From an uncultured Arachnia sp. (GTDB lineage Bacteria > Actinomycetota > Actinomycetes > Propionibacteriales > Propionibacteriaceae), in NCBI GenBank assembly GCA_947493995.1, contig CANLTJ010000002.1:372001-436000 (forward strand): 64,000 nt of DNA, written 5' to 3'. Both the position numbers and the translations under genes were made by a program. Numbering within the stretch: position 1 is the stretch's first letter; the number at the start of each line of letters is the position of its first letter. This document shows, one piece after another, positions 8,362 to 17,972 of the stretch. The notes beneath the pieces were generated by a model. That model made no database searches. It saw only the letters and a list, made by a program, of their open reading frames with translations, and had not been told where the DNA came from.

Positions 8362-9351
8362 ATGAAGGTACTCATCACTGGCGGCGCGGGATACATCGGC
8401 AGCACCGTCGCCTCGGCCTGCGAGGACGCGGGCCACAGCGTGGTCATCCTGGACGACTTCTCCACCGGACGTCACGAGTTCGTCGGTGACAGGCCGGTGT
8501 ATGAGGGTGACATCGCCGACACCCAGTTGCTCGATTCCCTGTTCACCGAGCACACGATAGATGCCGTGGTGCACTGCGCCGCGAAGATCATCGTCCCCGA
8601 GTCAGTGGCTGAACCCCTGTCCTACTACGAGAACAACGTCGCCAAGACGCTCACGCTGATGGATGCCATGCAGCGCCACAACGTCGAACGGTTCCTGTTC
8701 AGTTCTTCGGCCTCCATCTACGCTCCCGACGAGCACTTCGTCGTCACCGAGGCGTCGCCACTCGCCCCCGGCTCCCCCTACGCCCGCACCAAGTACATGG
8801 TGGAGTTGGTGATGGAGGACTTCGCCGCCGCCAGCGACGTGCGGATGCTGAGCCTGCGCTACTTCAACCCCATCGGCACAGACCCGAAGATGCGCTCCGG
8901 CCAGCAGCTCGAGAAGCCCAGCCACGTGCTGGCAATGCTGCTGCAGGCATGGCAGAACAAGGAAACGTTCACCGTCACCGGTGTGAACTGGCCCACTCGT
9001 GACGGTTCCGGTATCCGCGATTTCATCCACGTCTGGGACCTGGCACGCGCCCACGTGGCCGCGCTGGAGAACTTCGACAAGGCGACCAAGGACGTCAACT
9101 ACGACAAGTTCAACATCGGAACCGGCAATGGCGTGACCGTCAAGGAGCTGGCCGCCTCCTTCGAGGAGATCACCGGCGAACCGCTGAAGGTCGAGTTCGG
9201 TGATCCCCGCCCCGGTGATGTTGCCGGCGTGTACACCGTCAGCAAGAAGGCCAAAGATGTTCTCGGCTGGAAGGCGGAACTGACCGAGACCGACGCCGTC
9301 CGCGACGCCATCGCCTGGCTCCCGGTCCGCAAGGAGATGCTCGGCTACTGA
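8362..9351 (+). CDS. galE: UDP-glucose 4-epimerase
   Basis: An extended short-chain dehydrogenase that interconverts UDP-glucose and UDP-galactose, using tightly bound NAD. The Rossmann motif GGAGYIGS is at residues 7-14, and the Tyr-x3-Lys catalytic pair is in SPYARTKYMVE. A Ser-rich SSSASIYAPDE segment supplies the third catalytic residue. FNPIGTDP and RDGSGIRDFIHVWDLA are sugar-nucleotide binding regions typical of GalE. At 329 residues it has standard length. GAGAGGA precedes the ATG by 5 bases. No other Leloir-pathway gene is adjacent, so a role in cell-envelope sugar supply is likely. Confidence 0.93.
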   Translation: MKVLITGGAGYIGSTVASACEDAGHSVVILDDFSTGRHEFVGDRPVYEGDIADTQLLDSLFTEHTIDAVVHCAAKIIVPESVAEPLSYYENNVAKTLTLMDAMQRHNVERFLFSSSASIYAPDEHFVVTEASPLAPGSPYARTKYMVELVMEDFAAASDVRMLSLRYFNPIGTDPKMRSGQQLEKPSHVLAMLLQAWQNKETFTVTGVNWPTRDGSGIRDFIHVWDLARAHVAALENFDKATKDVNYDKFNIGTGNGVTVKELAASFEEITGEPLKVEFGDPRPGDVAGVYTVSKKAKDVLGWKAELTETDAVRDAIAWLPVRKEMLGY

Positions 9352-9377
9352 GTCGGTCGCCACCCGTCGCAAGGGTT

Positions 9378-9417
9378 GTGGCCGTTTGTGGTTGGTTGAC
9401 CAGCCATAAACGGCCAC
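9378..9417. terminator. Long hairpin between convergent galE and phosphodiesterase genes
   Basis: Arms 9378-9395 and 9400-9417 pair over 18 positions, with two G-U wobbles and a TTGA loop. It lies between the stops of two convergent genes and probably ends transcription from both sides. There is no clear T run. Confidence 0.7.
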
Positions 9418-9450
9418 TACCCCTTCTACGCCAGGCTCGCGACGATGCAG

Positions 9451-9981
9451 CTAGACCTGCGCTCGCCTCTGCGCCGCAGTCAGGGGACGCGGAATCCGGT
9501 GGATCGCGTGCGAGAGGAGCTCACCGTCGGAGAGCTCCAGCCAGCCGTAGCTGCCCATCGGCTCGCGGCGGGGATCCGTCGGGGAGCCCGGGTTGAACAG
9601 GTGTGTGCCGTCCTCCACCATGTCGACGGGCATGTGCGAGTGCCCGAACACCACGATGTCGGCGGCGGGGAATTGGCGCCGCATGCGTTTCCCCCGACCC
9701 TGCTTGGGACCGGCGATGTGGATCATCGCGACGCGCACCCCCTCCAGCTCAAGCTCCAGCATCTCGGGCGCACCCCACGACGCCACGCCGTCGCCGTCGT
9801 TGTTGCCCAGCACCACGTGCAGTGGGGCGAATGCCGAGAGCTCCTCCAGAACGCTGGGTTCGCAGACGTCGCCAGCGTGAAGGATCAGATCGCATCGACG
9901 CAATGGCTCGGCCAGGGCCTCCGGAACGCCCCTCCACCGCTTGGGCGCGTGCGTGTCGGAGAGGACGAGGACCTTCAGCAT
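9451..9981 (-). CDS. YfcE/MJ0936-family phosphodiesterase (metallophosphoesterase)
   Basis: A 176-residue calcineurin-like phosphoesterase. The metal ligands are in the family motifs DTHAP (D-x-H), HAGDV (GDx), LGNND (GNxD), and the pair GHSH with HMPVD. The fold hydrolyses phosphodiester bonds using two metal ions; the natural substrate of this YfcE-like group is unsettled. The ATG at 9981 is chosen because it overlaps the stop of the upstream 41-residue gene (TGATG), which indicates translational coupling. An in-frame GTG at 10008 is the alternative. Confidence 0.88.
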   Translation of the reverse strand: MLKVLVLSDTHAPKRWRGVPEALAEPLRRCDLILHAGDVCEPSVLEELSAFAPLHVVLGNNDGDGVASWGAPEMLELELEGVRVAMIHIAGPKQGRGKRMRRQFPAADIVVFGHSHMPVDMVEDGTHLFNPGSPTDPRREPMGSYGWLELSDGELLSHAIHRIPRPLTAAQRRAQV

Positions 9982-10106
9982 CAGAGGGGATCCGTGGCCT
10001 CGGCCCACAACTCACGACGCCGCTTCGCCCGGCGTCGGTCCATGAAGTTCAGGACCACGGAGGTGGCCGCGACCACGGTGGACAACCACAAGACCTTGCG
10101 CAACAT
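9981..10106 (-). CDS. 41-residue single-helix membrane peptide, DLW-39-like
   Basis: A short gene that is easily missed. It reads MLRKVLWLSTVV..., a basic N-terminus with one hydrophobic helix (residues 4-21), then an Arg-rich stretch DRRRAKRRR and the end ELWAEATDPL. That end resembles the conserved LWAEATD tail of the DLW-39 peptides of Actinobacteria, which usually lie close to gyrA. Its stop codon overlaps the start of the phosphodiesterase gene, and a TACTGT -10 box (10114-10119) predicts a leaderless message starting at the ATG. Those three points support a real gene. Function unknown. Confidence 0.7.
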   Translation of the reverse strand: MLRKVLWLSTVVAATSVVLNFMDRRRAKRRRELWAEATDPL

Positions 10107-10240
10107 GTGGTCAACAGTACCGAGCATCCGCGCGATCGCACCGCCATGGCACCGACTCAGACCCTGGTCCGTCCCTGAACCACTGGCCCGGGCCCGCGGT
10201 CTGATCCGCAGCTGCCGCGCTGCCCCGTAGGCTGACGCGC

Positions 10241-11452
10241 ATGCAGTTCTCCGGGTGGTCGAAGGATCGCCGACGGCTGATGGTCGACGCGCTGGTCGCC
10301 GTCGGAGCCTTCGCCGTGCTGGTTATCCCGATGGTCTGGCTGCTGCGCGACGCGGACGTCGTTCCTCTTCTCCTGTGGCCGGGGCTGATGGTCGGCTCGC
10401 TGCCATTTCGACGCGTGGTGCCGTGGCTCGCGGTTGCCGTGTGCACGGTGGCCGGAATCGGCATGGTGCTTCAACTCGACGGTCCGTCCCCTGCCATCGT
10501 GGCCGTGCTCGTCATCGTCTACTCCGTGGCACGCTACTGCCAGGGCCCCCTGGGCTGGACCGTTCTCGCGATCGGCGCGCTCGCATCCGTGGCCGGACCC
10601 CTCTCCTGGATGACGAACATTCCCGACGGGCAGCGATTCACAGCTGCAGCCCTGCTCGTGACGCTGTGCCTCGCGCTGGTGGCGGTCGCGTACCTGATGG
10701 GACGGCGGCTGCAGGAGATGTCGCGCTCGGATCTGCTGGACCGCACGCTCGCCGAGGAGCGCTACACCGCCAGCACGGCTCGTCGGGTGCAGGCCACACG
10801 GTTGGCCGATGACCGGGCACGCACCGACGTCGCCCGTGAACTGCACGACGTGGTGGCGCACTCGCTATCGGTGATCGTCGTGCAGGCCGAAGGCGCGAAG
10901 GCGATGGCCCACAAGAGGCCGGAGCGTGCAGTCGAGGCCCTCGACGTGATCGCCCAGACGGGACGGACCTCGATCGGGGAGATGCGCCGCATCGTCGCGC
11001 TGTTGCGGGGAGAGGACGACGCCACCTTCGAGCCCACCCCGTCGCTGCGGCAGATCCCGGAGATGGTCGAGGCTGCCAGCGATCGCATCGCGCTGACCAT
11101 TGACGACGACTATCCGCCCGTCCCCGATTCCCTCGGCCTGACCGCCTATCGTGTTGTGCAGGAGAGCGTCACGAACTTCCTCAAGCACGCCGGACCCACC
11201 GCGGAGGCCACGGTGGCGCTCCGGTTCGAGCCGAACCGTATCGCCATCCGCGCCGTCGACGACGGTGTCGCCGGCACCGTCCCCATTGATCCGTCCGGTT
11301 CCGGCCTGCGTGGGATGCGGGAGAGGGTGACGACGATGGGCGGCACCTTCGTGGCGGGCCCCCGGCTGGGCGGCGGCTGGCAGGTACTGGCCGAATTGCC
11401 GATGCCCACACACCTGGGTCGCAGCTGGCTACGGGAGAAGGAGCGTTCATGA
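10241..11452 (+). CDS. Sensor histidine kinase, NarL/DesK type
   Basis: A 403-residue membrane kinase. The N-terminal ~150 residues hold several transmembrane helices that should form the sensor. The dimerisation/phosphoacceptor domain carries the HisKA_3 motif ELHDVVAHSLSV, and the C-terminal HATPase region has ESVTNFLKHAG (N box), VDDGV and GSGLRGMRERV (G box). TAGGCT at 10228-10233 predicts transcription starting at the ATG itself. The gene overlaps the following response regulator by four bases, so the two form a classical pair. The signal is unknown. Confidence 0.9.
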   Translation: MQFSGWSKDRRRLMVDALVAVGAFAVLVIPMVWLLRDADVVPLLLWPGLMVGSLPFRRVVPWLAVAVCTVAGIGMVLQLDGPSPAIVAVLVIVYSVARYCQGPLGWTVLAIGALASVAGPLSWMTNIPDGQRFTAAALLVTLCLALVAVAYLMGRRLQEMSRSDLLDRTLAEERYTASTARRVQATRLADDRARTDVARELHDVVAHSLSVIVVQAEGAKAMAHKRPERAVEALDVIAQTGRTSIGEMRRIVALLRGEDDATFEPTPSLRQIPEMVEAASDRIALTIDDDYPPVPDSLGLTAYRVVQESVTNFLKHAGPTAEATVALRFEPNRIAIRAVDDGVAGTVPIDPSGSGLRGMRERVTTMGGTFVAGPRLGGGWQVLAELPMPTHLGRSWLREKERS

Positions 11453-12105
11453 TCAGCGTGCTGTTGGCCGACGACCAAGCCCTGGTGCGCAGTGGACTGC
11501 GCATGTTGATCGACTCCGCGGACGATCTGGAGGTCATCGGCGAGGCCTCGAACGGCGCCGACGCCGTCGCCATGGTGAAAACCCGCCCAGTGGATGTCGT
11601 CCTCATGGACATCCGGATGCCCATCATGGACGGCACCGAGGCCACACGCCAGATCCAGGTGCTCGGTCTGCCGACGAAGGTGTTGGTGCTCACCACCTTC
11701 GACCTCGACGAGTACGTCTTCGCCGCCCTGCGTCACGGGGCATCGGGATTCATGCTCAAGGATGCGCTACCGGAGGATCTGCTGGGCGCGATCCGCACCG
11801 TCGCGGGCGGCGCGGCCATCGTCGCTCCGACTGCTACGCGTCGCCTTCTGGACCACGTCGCCCCTTCGCTGCCAGACGGGCAGGGGCCGGCCGCCGCTGA
11901 TCGCCTCGATGGCCTAACGGAAAGAGAACGAGAGGTTCTGCTCGAAGTGGCGAACGGCGCCAACAACACCGAGATCGGGCAGCGGCTCTACATGGCCGAG
12001 GGCACCGTCAAGACCCACATCGGCCGACTGCTCAGCAAGCTGGGGGCCCGGGACCGCGTCGGGCTGGTCCTGGTGGCCCACGAATGCGGACTGCTCATCC
12101 GGTGA
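11449..12105 (+). CDS. LuxR/NarL-family response regulator
   Basis: A 218-residue DNA-binding regulator, partner of the kinase just upstream. The receiver domain has the acidic pocket ADDQ, the phosphoacceptor Asp in VVLMDIRMPIMDG, the conserved Thr in VLTTFD and the Lys in LKDA. The C-terminal LuxR helix-turn-helix begins LTEREREVLLEVANGANN and continues GTVKTHIGRLLSKLGARDR. It starts in an ATGA overlap with the kinase gene. Target promoters cannot be told from the window. Confidence 0.93.
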   Translation: MISVLLADDQALVRSGLRMLIDSADDLEVIGEASNGADAVAMVKTRPVDVVLMDIRMPIMDGTEATRQIQVLGLPTKVLVLTTFDLDEYVFAALRHGASGFMLKDALPEDLLGAIRTVAGGAAIVAPTATRRLLDHVAPSLPDGQGPAAADRLDGLTEREREVLLEVANGANNTEIGQRLYMAEGTVKTHIGRLLSKLGARDRVGLVLVAHECGLLIR

Positions 12106-12204
12106 CGCCGAGCGATCACGCCGCGCTACGTTGTCATGATGGATCCACGACGCCAGCTGCCCAGCCTTCCCCTACACTGCGTCATCACGAGGTAGGCCGC
12201 ATTC

Positions 12205-12864
12205 ATGCTCTGGATCGGGTTGGCCGTCGGCACCGTGATCGGCTTGGTCGTGTTCCTCGTCATCAAGCTCTCCACGTGGGTGGGGGACCGTCTTCCTGCC
12301 CCGAGGAACGAGCCGACGAACGCTCTTGCCGCGCCGCGTTTCTCCCCGGACGACGTGGCCTCGTACAGTCGGCGACGAGATGCCGCCATCCTGGTCGTGG
12401 ACGGGATCAAGCAGCAGCTGGGAGAACTCCGCACCGATGTGGAGTGGACCATCTCCAACTCGGCCCTGTGGGACGTCGCGGTACCCGCTTCCAAGAGGTT
12501 CTTCACGAGCCTCACCATCTGGGACGATCATCGAGCGGGTTGGACCGTCGAGGAGACCGTGGCAGCAGCTGCGGAACTGAAGGTGCTCTGGCGGGCCGCC
12601 CTCGACTCGGCAACCCGGCTCGGCATCGACCATCTTGCAGCCGAAGATCGCCACAGGGCGGACACGGCCATCAAGCTGGTGCGCAAGGCGGACTCCACCA
12701 CGTCGGAGGCCGAACGGCACCAACTGATGGCCAAAGCTGCCGAAGTTCTGTCCGGGATCATGTCCATCACCCTCCCCCGCGAGACGATGCGGGAGCTGGA
12801 ACGCGGTTCCACTCCTCAGGAGCTGTCCGATGATCCCGACGACGTGGAGCCCCCGGAGAACTGA
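12205..12864 (+). CDS. Membrane-anchored hypothetical protein, 219 residues
   Basis: I do not recognise this protein. A single N-terminal helix (residues 2-24) should anchor it, with the rest in the cytoplasm. The soluble part is mostly predicted helix, rich in Ala, Arg and Glu, with repeated Trp residues (VEWTISNSALWDV, LTIWDDHRAGW). It ends in a disordered acidic tail (DDPDDVEPPEN). GAGG lies upstream of the ATG. It follows the response regulator by 99 bases in the same direction, so co-transcription with the two-component pair is possible but unproven. Confidence 0.65.
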   Translation: MLWIGLAVGTVIGLVVFLVIKLSTWVGDRLPAPRNEPTNALAAPRFSPDDVASYSRRRDAAILVVDGIKQQLGELRTDVEWTISNSALWDVAVPASKRFFTSLTIWDDHRAGWTVEETVAAAAELKVLWRAALDSATRLGIDHLAAEDRHRADTAIKLVRKADSTTSEAERHQLMAKAAEVLSGIMSITLPRETMRELERGSTPQELSDDPDDVEPPEN

Positions 12865-12884
12865 CACTCCTCCGGTTGAGTGGT

Positions 12885-13883
12885 TCATCCCAGGGCGAAG
12901 CGGGCGCGGATGGCCTCCGGGGAGTGGCCCGCGCTCAGCATGGTGTGCAGCAGGAGCCGTGCCTTCCGCGGGGACAGGTCACCGGCCATGACCGCCCCCC
13001 GTCGAAGCAGATCCACCTCCGAGCCCGGGTATCCGTACAGGTTCATCGCTGTGCCGCCGCGAGCCGTGCGCGACCCGACCACCACGATCACCCCCGCCTC
13101 AATGGCGTCAGAGATGGCGTCGGCCACGGCCACGGAGACGTGACCCACACCCAGCCCACTGATGACGATCCCCTCGAACCCGGCGTCACGGGCCGCCCGA
13201 ACCAGACGACCGTCATCCCCCAGCCCACACTCCAGGAGCGCCACATTGACGGGTCCGACGCGAGGGGCCGGCAGCGCCTCAGGCCGCGGCGAGACCACGC
13301 CCCACAGCAGGCGGAACTCGCTCTCCACCAGTCGCCCGACCGGACCGAACCCCGGCGAGTCGAATGCCTCCACCGCCATCGACGACGTCTTCTGCACCCG
13401 CGACGCGAGATGGACGGTGTCATTCAAGCAGGTCAACACACCCAGACCGCCAGCCCGGGGCGAGACCGCAGTCATGACCGCCGCCAGAAGGTTCGCCGGC
13501 CCTTCCGCCCCTGCTGCGGTGGCTGAACGCATGGCGCCGGTCATCACAATCGGCGCCGCCTCATCCCAGAGCAGATCGAGAAGGTACGCGGTCTCCTCCA
13601 GCGTGTCCGTGCCATGGGTGAGGACGACGCCCACCGCTCCGGTGGCCACGGCGCGGCGGGCAAAGTTGAGGGCCTGCACCACGTCCGCCACGTCGATCGA
13701 CGGCGACGGCTTGTTGCAGATGTTTTCCACCCGCAACTTGACGATGTCCCCCAGCCCCGGCACGGCGTCCACCAGGTCGTGTGCCTGCAGTGCGGGAGTG
13801 CTGGCACCGGTAGGGGTCGAATGTTCCATGGCGATCGTCCCACCCATGGCACCGACGGCCACGGTGGGCATGACGTTGAGCAC
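12885..13883 (-). CDS. L-asparaginase
   Basis: A 332-residue asparaginase of the bacterial type I/II fold that hydrolyses asparagine to aspartate and ammonia. The first catalytic threonine is in GAMGGTIAM (residues 9-17) and the second triad motif is THGTDTLEETA. The start is the GTG at 13883, which has GGAGGAG 5-8 bases upstream; longer readings have no ribosome binding site. There is no signal peptide, so a cytoplasmic enzyme is expected. It is convergent with the preceding hypothetical gene, and its stop lies 20 bases from that stop. Confidence 0.9.
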   Translation of the reverse strand: MLNVMPTVAVGAMGGTIAMEHSTPTGASTPALQAHDLVDAVPGLGDIVKLRVENICNKPSPSIDVADVVQALNFARRAVATGAVGVVLTHGTDTLEETAYLLDLLWDEAAPIVMTGAMRSATAAGAEGPANLLAAVMTAVSPRAGGLGVLTCLNDTVHLASRVQKTSSMAVEAFDSPGFGPVGRLVESEFRLLWGVVSPRPEALPAPRVGPVNVALLECGLGDDGRLVRAARDAGFEGIVISGLGVGHVSVAVADAISDAIEAGVIVVVGSRTARGGTAMNLYGYPGSEVDLLRRGAVMAGDLSPRKARLLLHTMLSAGHSPEAIRARFALG

Positions 13884-14167
13884 AGGCACTCCTCCACGGT
13901 TGGATGACCGGGACGCGACCGCCTCCCTGCCGCGAGCGTACTGTCGGTGCAGCCCCCAAGGACACTCGGGTGACGCCAATGGGTTCGGCGCCTCCCTGCA
14001 CAACACGTCGATGTGGCAAGGGCGCCGTCGGGCATCGACATCCTCCGCATCCGCTGACAGCCTCGCGTGGCACGATGGTCCGGTTCAGGCCCTTGTACCT
14101 TGGACACGAGGGTCATCCTGTATCGAAACGGGATACTGGAACTGGCGGGAAGCTGGAGGCACTATCG

Positions 14168-15259
14168 ATGCGCAATGAAGATGGGGCCACGGACACTCAG
14201 ACCGTTGTCATCGGGGTGGTGGCGGACCCGGGCGTGAGCACCGAACTCGCCCGGAGGCTGGTCGAACGACTTCCCGAACGACTGTCCAGTCATGTGGGGG
14301 CCGGGGTGACATGGCGCGTGGAGTTGGCCAGCCACATGCTCTATCTGGACGATTCCAACCAGCCGACGATTCTCGACGACGGGAAGACGCTGGAGGACCG
14401 GGGCTGGGACCAAATGGTGGCCCTGACCGAGCTGCCGCTGCGCCGGGATGGGCGACCCCTGGTCTTCGAGGTGAACACCTCAGAAAGAACCTCCTGGATC
14501 TCCATCCCTGCCTTGGGCGCATTTCGGTTGAGCACCCTGCTTCTTCGAACGATCGCGGCGGTCATTTATTGCGTGTCACAGCGCAAGGAGTTGGTGCTCC
14601 AGACGTCGGACACCGCTCGCAAAGGGCGGGTATCAATCCTTGCCCGCGATCAGCTGCGAGGTGTGCCCGGCCGGGACGAGCAGGCGGAGAGCGGCTCCAT
14701 CCGCGTCGGCGGGAGCCGGTTCAGGCTCCTGACCGGGATGGTGCGCATCAACCGTCCGTGGCGTCTGTTGGGAAGCCTCGACCGGGTTTTTGCGGCGGCG
14801 GCCGCGACGGGCGCTTTCGGTGTCTTCTACGCGAGCGTCTGGAACATGGCCGACACGTTGAGCATCCTCCGGCTGGCCATGATCAATGTTGGCGCTATCG
14901 CCGCTCTGGTGGGCTGGCTGATCCTCCACAACGGGCTTTGGGAACGGTCTCCCCGTCGTGGTGGCAAGACCCGTCAGCCGCGTCTGTACAACGCGACGAC
15001 GGTGGTGTCCCTGTTCGTCGGGGTGTCCTGCCTCTACGCTCTGCTGTTCGTGGTTGCCTTCCTGGGAGCTTTGACGATCATCTCCTCGGAGTATCTGGAG
15101 TCTGTCCTGAACCATCCCGTCAGCTTCGTCGAATATTTGAAGATTGCATGGATGGCGAGTTCGCTGGGAACCATCGCGGGCGCACTGGGGTCGAATTTTG
15201 AGAGCGAGGCTGACGTCAAGCGTGTGGCTTACGGCCGTCGCCAACTCGAGCGGTTTTAG
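14168..15259 (+). CDS. Four-helix membrane protein with a soluble N-terminal domain
   Basis: I do not recognise this 363-residue protein. The first ~190 residues look soluble and mixed alpha/beta. The C-terminal half has four likely transmembrane helices: near residues 203-228, 234-258, 277-305 and 320-345. A loop of basic residues (ERSPRRGGKTRQ) lies between helices 2 and 3. GGAGG precedes the ATG at 14168 by 10 bases, and upstream in-frame sequence has no acceptable start. It is divergent from asparaginase and convergent with the decayed oxidoreductase. Possible roles include signalling or envelope assembly, but nothing specific can be claimed. Confidence 0.7.
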   Translation: MRNEDGATDTQTVVIGVVADPGVSTELARRLVERLPERLSSHVGAGVTWRVELASHMLYLDDSNQPTILDDGKTLEDRGWDQMVALTELPLRRDGRPLVFEVNTSERTSWISIPALGAFRLSTLLLRTIAAVIYCVSQRKELVLQTSDTARKGRVSILARDQLRGVPGRDEQAESGSIRVGGSRFRLLTGMVRINRPWRLLGSLDRVFAAAAATGAFGVFYASVWNMADTLSILRLAMINVGAIAALVGWLILHNGLWERSPRRGGKTRQPRLYNATTVVSLFVGVSCLYALLFVVAFLGALTIISSEYLESVLNHPVSFVEYLKIAWMASSLGTIAGALGSNFESEADVKRVAYGRRQLERF

Positions 15260-15342
15260 AGAACCCCAAAGACGCAAGCCGCGTGGCCTTCGGCTATCGT
15301 CTCGCTACCCCGGGGCTGGTGAATGGGACCACACATCGGCGC

Positions 15343-17820
15343 TCAAGCGCGCTTCTTCCCCTTGGTGACGCTGTCCATCCCGTTCCTCCCCACCCCGGAA
15401 GCCAGCAGCTCAGCGAGGTGCATGGCGGTGCGGCCGGTGTCGCACTGCTCAACCTGGGTTCGGCAGCTGAACCCGTCGGCGAGGACGACGGTGTCGGCAT
15501 CGGCCTCCCGCACCCGGGGCAGCAGTACGCGTTCACCAGCGGCCCGGGAGACGTCGTAATGGCCATCCTCGAACCCGAAGTTACCGGCCAGGCCGCAGCA
15601 GCCGGACTTCAGCTGTTCGGCATCGATGCCCGCCGACTTCATCAGCTCCTTGTCCGGGTCAGTGCCCATGATCGCGTGCTGGTGGCAGTGCGTCTGAACG
15701 ATGGCGTTGACCTGCATCTGTGGCGGTGTCCAGTCGGGCGCCCGCTCGGTGAGCAACTCGGCCAGTATGCGGGTCTGGAGGGAGAGTCGTCGCATGTCCT
15801 CGTCGCCGGGCAGCAGGTCGACGCCGTCGGAGCGGAACACCGCGGTGCATGAGGGTTCCAAGCCCACGACCGGCACACCGGCCCGGATGTCGTCGCGCAA
15901 CACGTCGAGGGTGTGGGAGAGCACTTTCTTGGCCACCTTGAGCTGTCCGGTGGACACCCACGTCAGCCCACAGCACACCGGCTGGGTGGGTACCCGCACC
16001 TCAAAGCCGGCGTCCTCCAGCACGGCCACGGCCGCCTTTGCCAGGCTCGGGTGGAAGGCGTTGGAGAACGTGTCCGGCCACAGGATGACCGGCCCGTTGG
16101 GTGCGGGCTCCGCTGCGGCGGTGGGCTTGCGTCGCCTCTTCCACATGGAGACGAAGTTCTGCGGTGCAAACCGGGGGATGTCGCGCTCCTCCGCGATACC
16201 GCCCGCCTTCTTCAACAGCGGCGCCAGCGGTGATTGGGTAACGAGGTTGATCAGACGAGGCGCCAGCTTGGCGATCTGCGCCAGAATCGGCAGCCAGCCC
16301 ATCGAGTAGTGCGACAGCGGCCGCAGTCGATGCTTGTAGTGGTGGTGCAGGAACTCGGCTTTGTAGGTGGCCATGTCCACGTTGACCGGGCAGTCGGACT
16401 TGCAACCCTTTGCACGACAGGCAGAGATCCAGGGCGTCGCGAACCTCGGTGGAGCGCCAACCGTCGGTGATTCTCGTGCCCCGGATCATCTCGAACAGCA
16501 GACGGGCCCGGCCACGCGTCGAGTGCTCCTCCTCCCGGGTGACCATGTAGGACGGGCACATCACATTGTCGTCGCTGGCGGCGTTGCGGCAGTTGCCTAC
16601 CCCGACGCATCGCAGTGCAGCACTGGAGAAGCGGTTGTCGTCGTCCGGGTAGTCGAAGATCGTTGACGGCTCGCGATGGTGGTAGTCGGCGCCGAGCCTG
16701 AGGTGCGAGTCCAGCGGATTCGGATTGACCACCTTGCCCGGATTCATCATGTTGCCGGGGTCAAAGAGATGCTTCACGTCGTTGAACAGGGCGATCACTT
16801 CCGGCCCGAACATCTTCCCGAGTAACTCACCGCGGGCCTGACCGTCACCGTGTTCACCGGAGAGGGAACCACCGTAGGAGACCACGAGATCGGCAGCCTC
16901 CTCGACGAACGCCCGGTAGTTCCCCACCCCATCAGCGCTCCGCAATTCGAACGGTATGCGGGTGTGGACGCAGGCCTGCCCGAAGTGCCCGTACAGCGAG
17001 GTCTCATCGGTGTTGAGCCTGAACTTGTCCAGAAGTTGGCGAAAGTCGCGCAAGTAGTCGCCCAACCTGTTCGGGGGCACAGCCGCATCCTCCCAGCCCG
17101 GCCAGGTGCGGTGCTCTCCGGCGGGGTGGGAGGACGCACCCAGTCCCGCCTCGCGCAGTTCGATGAGTTCCGCCTCCGTCTCCGGGTCGTCGAAGAACTG
17201 GACGTGCGGCTCGTCCGCCGAGCCTTCGAGCGCGTCCAACAGCTTATGTGCCTTCTGATCCGCCTCGTCGCGGCTCTCACCGCTGAACTGGATGGTCAAC
17301 CAGCCCGAACCCCTCGGCAGCCGGTCGGCGGCCGCCCCAGCGAGCCCGGCCCTCTTCTCCATCTGCAGCAGTCGGCTGTCCATTCCCTCCAGCAGCCATG
17401 GGTCGTGCTTCAGGATCTGCGGTACGGCGTCGCCGGCTGCCGCGATGGTGGGGTATCCGAGAACCACCATGCTGTGGAACTTGGGCTTCGGTACCAAGGT
17501 CAGCTTCGCGTGCAGGACGGTGATGAGCGTGCCCTCGGAGCCCACCAGTGCCCGGCCCACGTGCATTCGTGGTCTGCCCCGCCGGGCTGGTACCGCCGCC
17601 CCGGGACACGATCGGCGCACCCCTTCGGGCGCAGACAGCGACTGCCGCCACCGCGTCGTCGACGTCCTTGGGCGTCACGACGGCGATGGGAACCTGGCGA
17701 TAGTTGGAGGAGTCACTTGCACTAGGCGGCGCGGCTTCCGACGTCGAAGCGCACCTCGCCCCGTATCTCCCGACGGAGATCCACCTGCAGCAGGGGATCG
17801 ACAGTGATAGTGGTGAGCAC
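15343..17820 (-). pseudogene. Decayed FAD-binding and (4Fe-4S) oxidoreductase (GlcD-GlpC fusion type)
   Basis: The intact family has roughly 950-1000 residues: an N-terminal FAD-binding PCMH domain, a FAD-oxidase C-terminal domain and a C-terminal GlpC-like iron-sulfur region, and it oxidises D-lactate or related 2-hydroxyacids. Here the reading is broken three times. The true start is the GTG at 17820 behind GAGGAGGAG. After about 32 codons, TAG at 17722-17724 appears, and restoring the frame there gives SDSSNYRQVPIAVV. Near 17565 the reading jumps from GGGTSPAGQTTN to MHVGRALVGSEGT, so most of the second FAD-binding stretch (well over 100 residues) is gone and the frame shifts. At about 16404 an extra base splits LSCKG from the expected CKSDCPVNVDMAT. 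The rest, including the SGCCGLAGNFGF motif, is well preserved, so decay looks recent. Confidence 0.88.
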
Positions 17821-17972
17821 AGCTCCTCCTCATCAATGAAGAAGTCTCTGACTAGCAATTATTAGCTTGGCACGGTTGTGGGTCAGATGTGCGAGTGCTG
17901 CACACATGACTGTCCACGAGCACGACAGATGAGCCCCTGCGGGTGCAATGATCGATCCATTGGGATACATGG

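Noticed and set aside
13904..14167. N-terminal extension of the membrane protein gene at 14168
   Set aside because: The extension is low-complexity with no domain or ribosome binding site, while GGAGG precedes the ATG at 14168.
16001..17620. Treating the two or three pieces of the FAD/Fe-S oxidoreductase as separate functional genes
   Set aside because: The pieces join end to end in one family alignment, and the later pieces have no start signals of their own.
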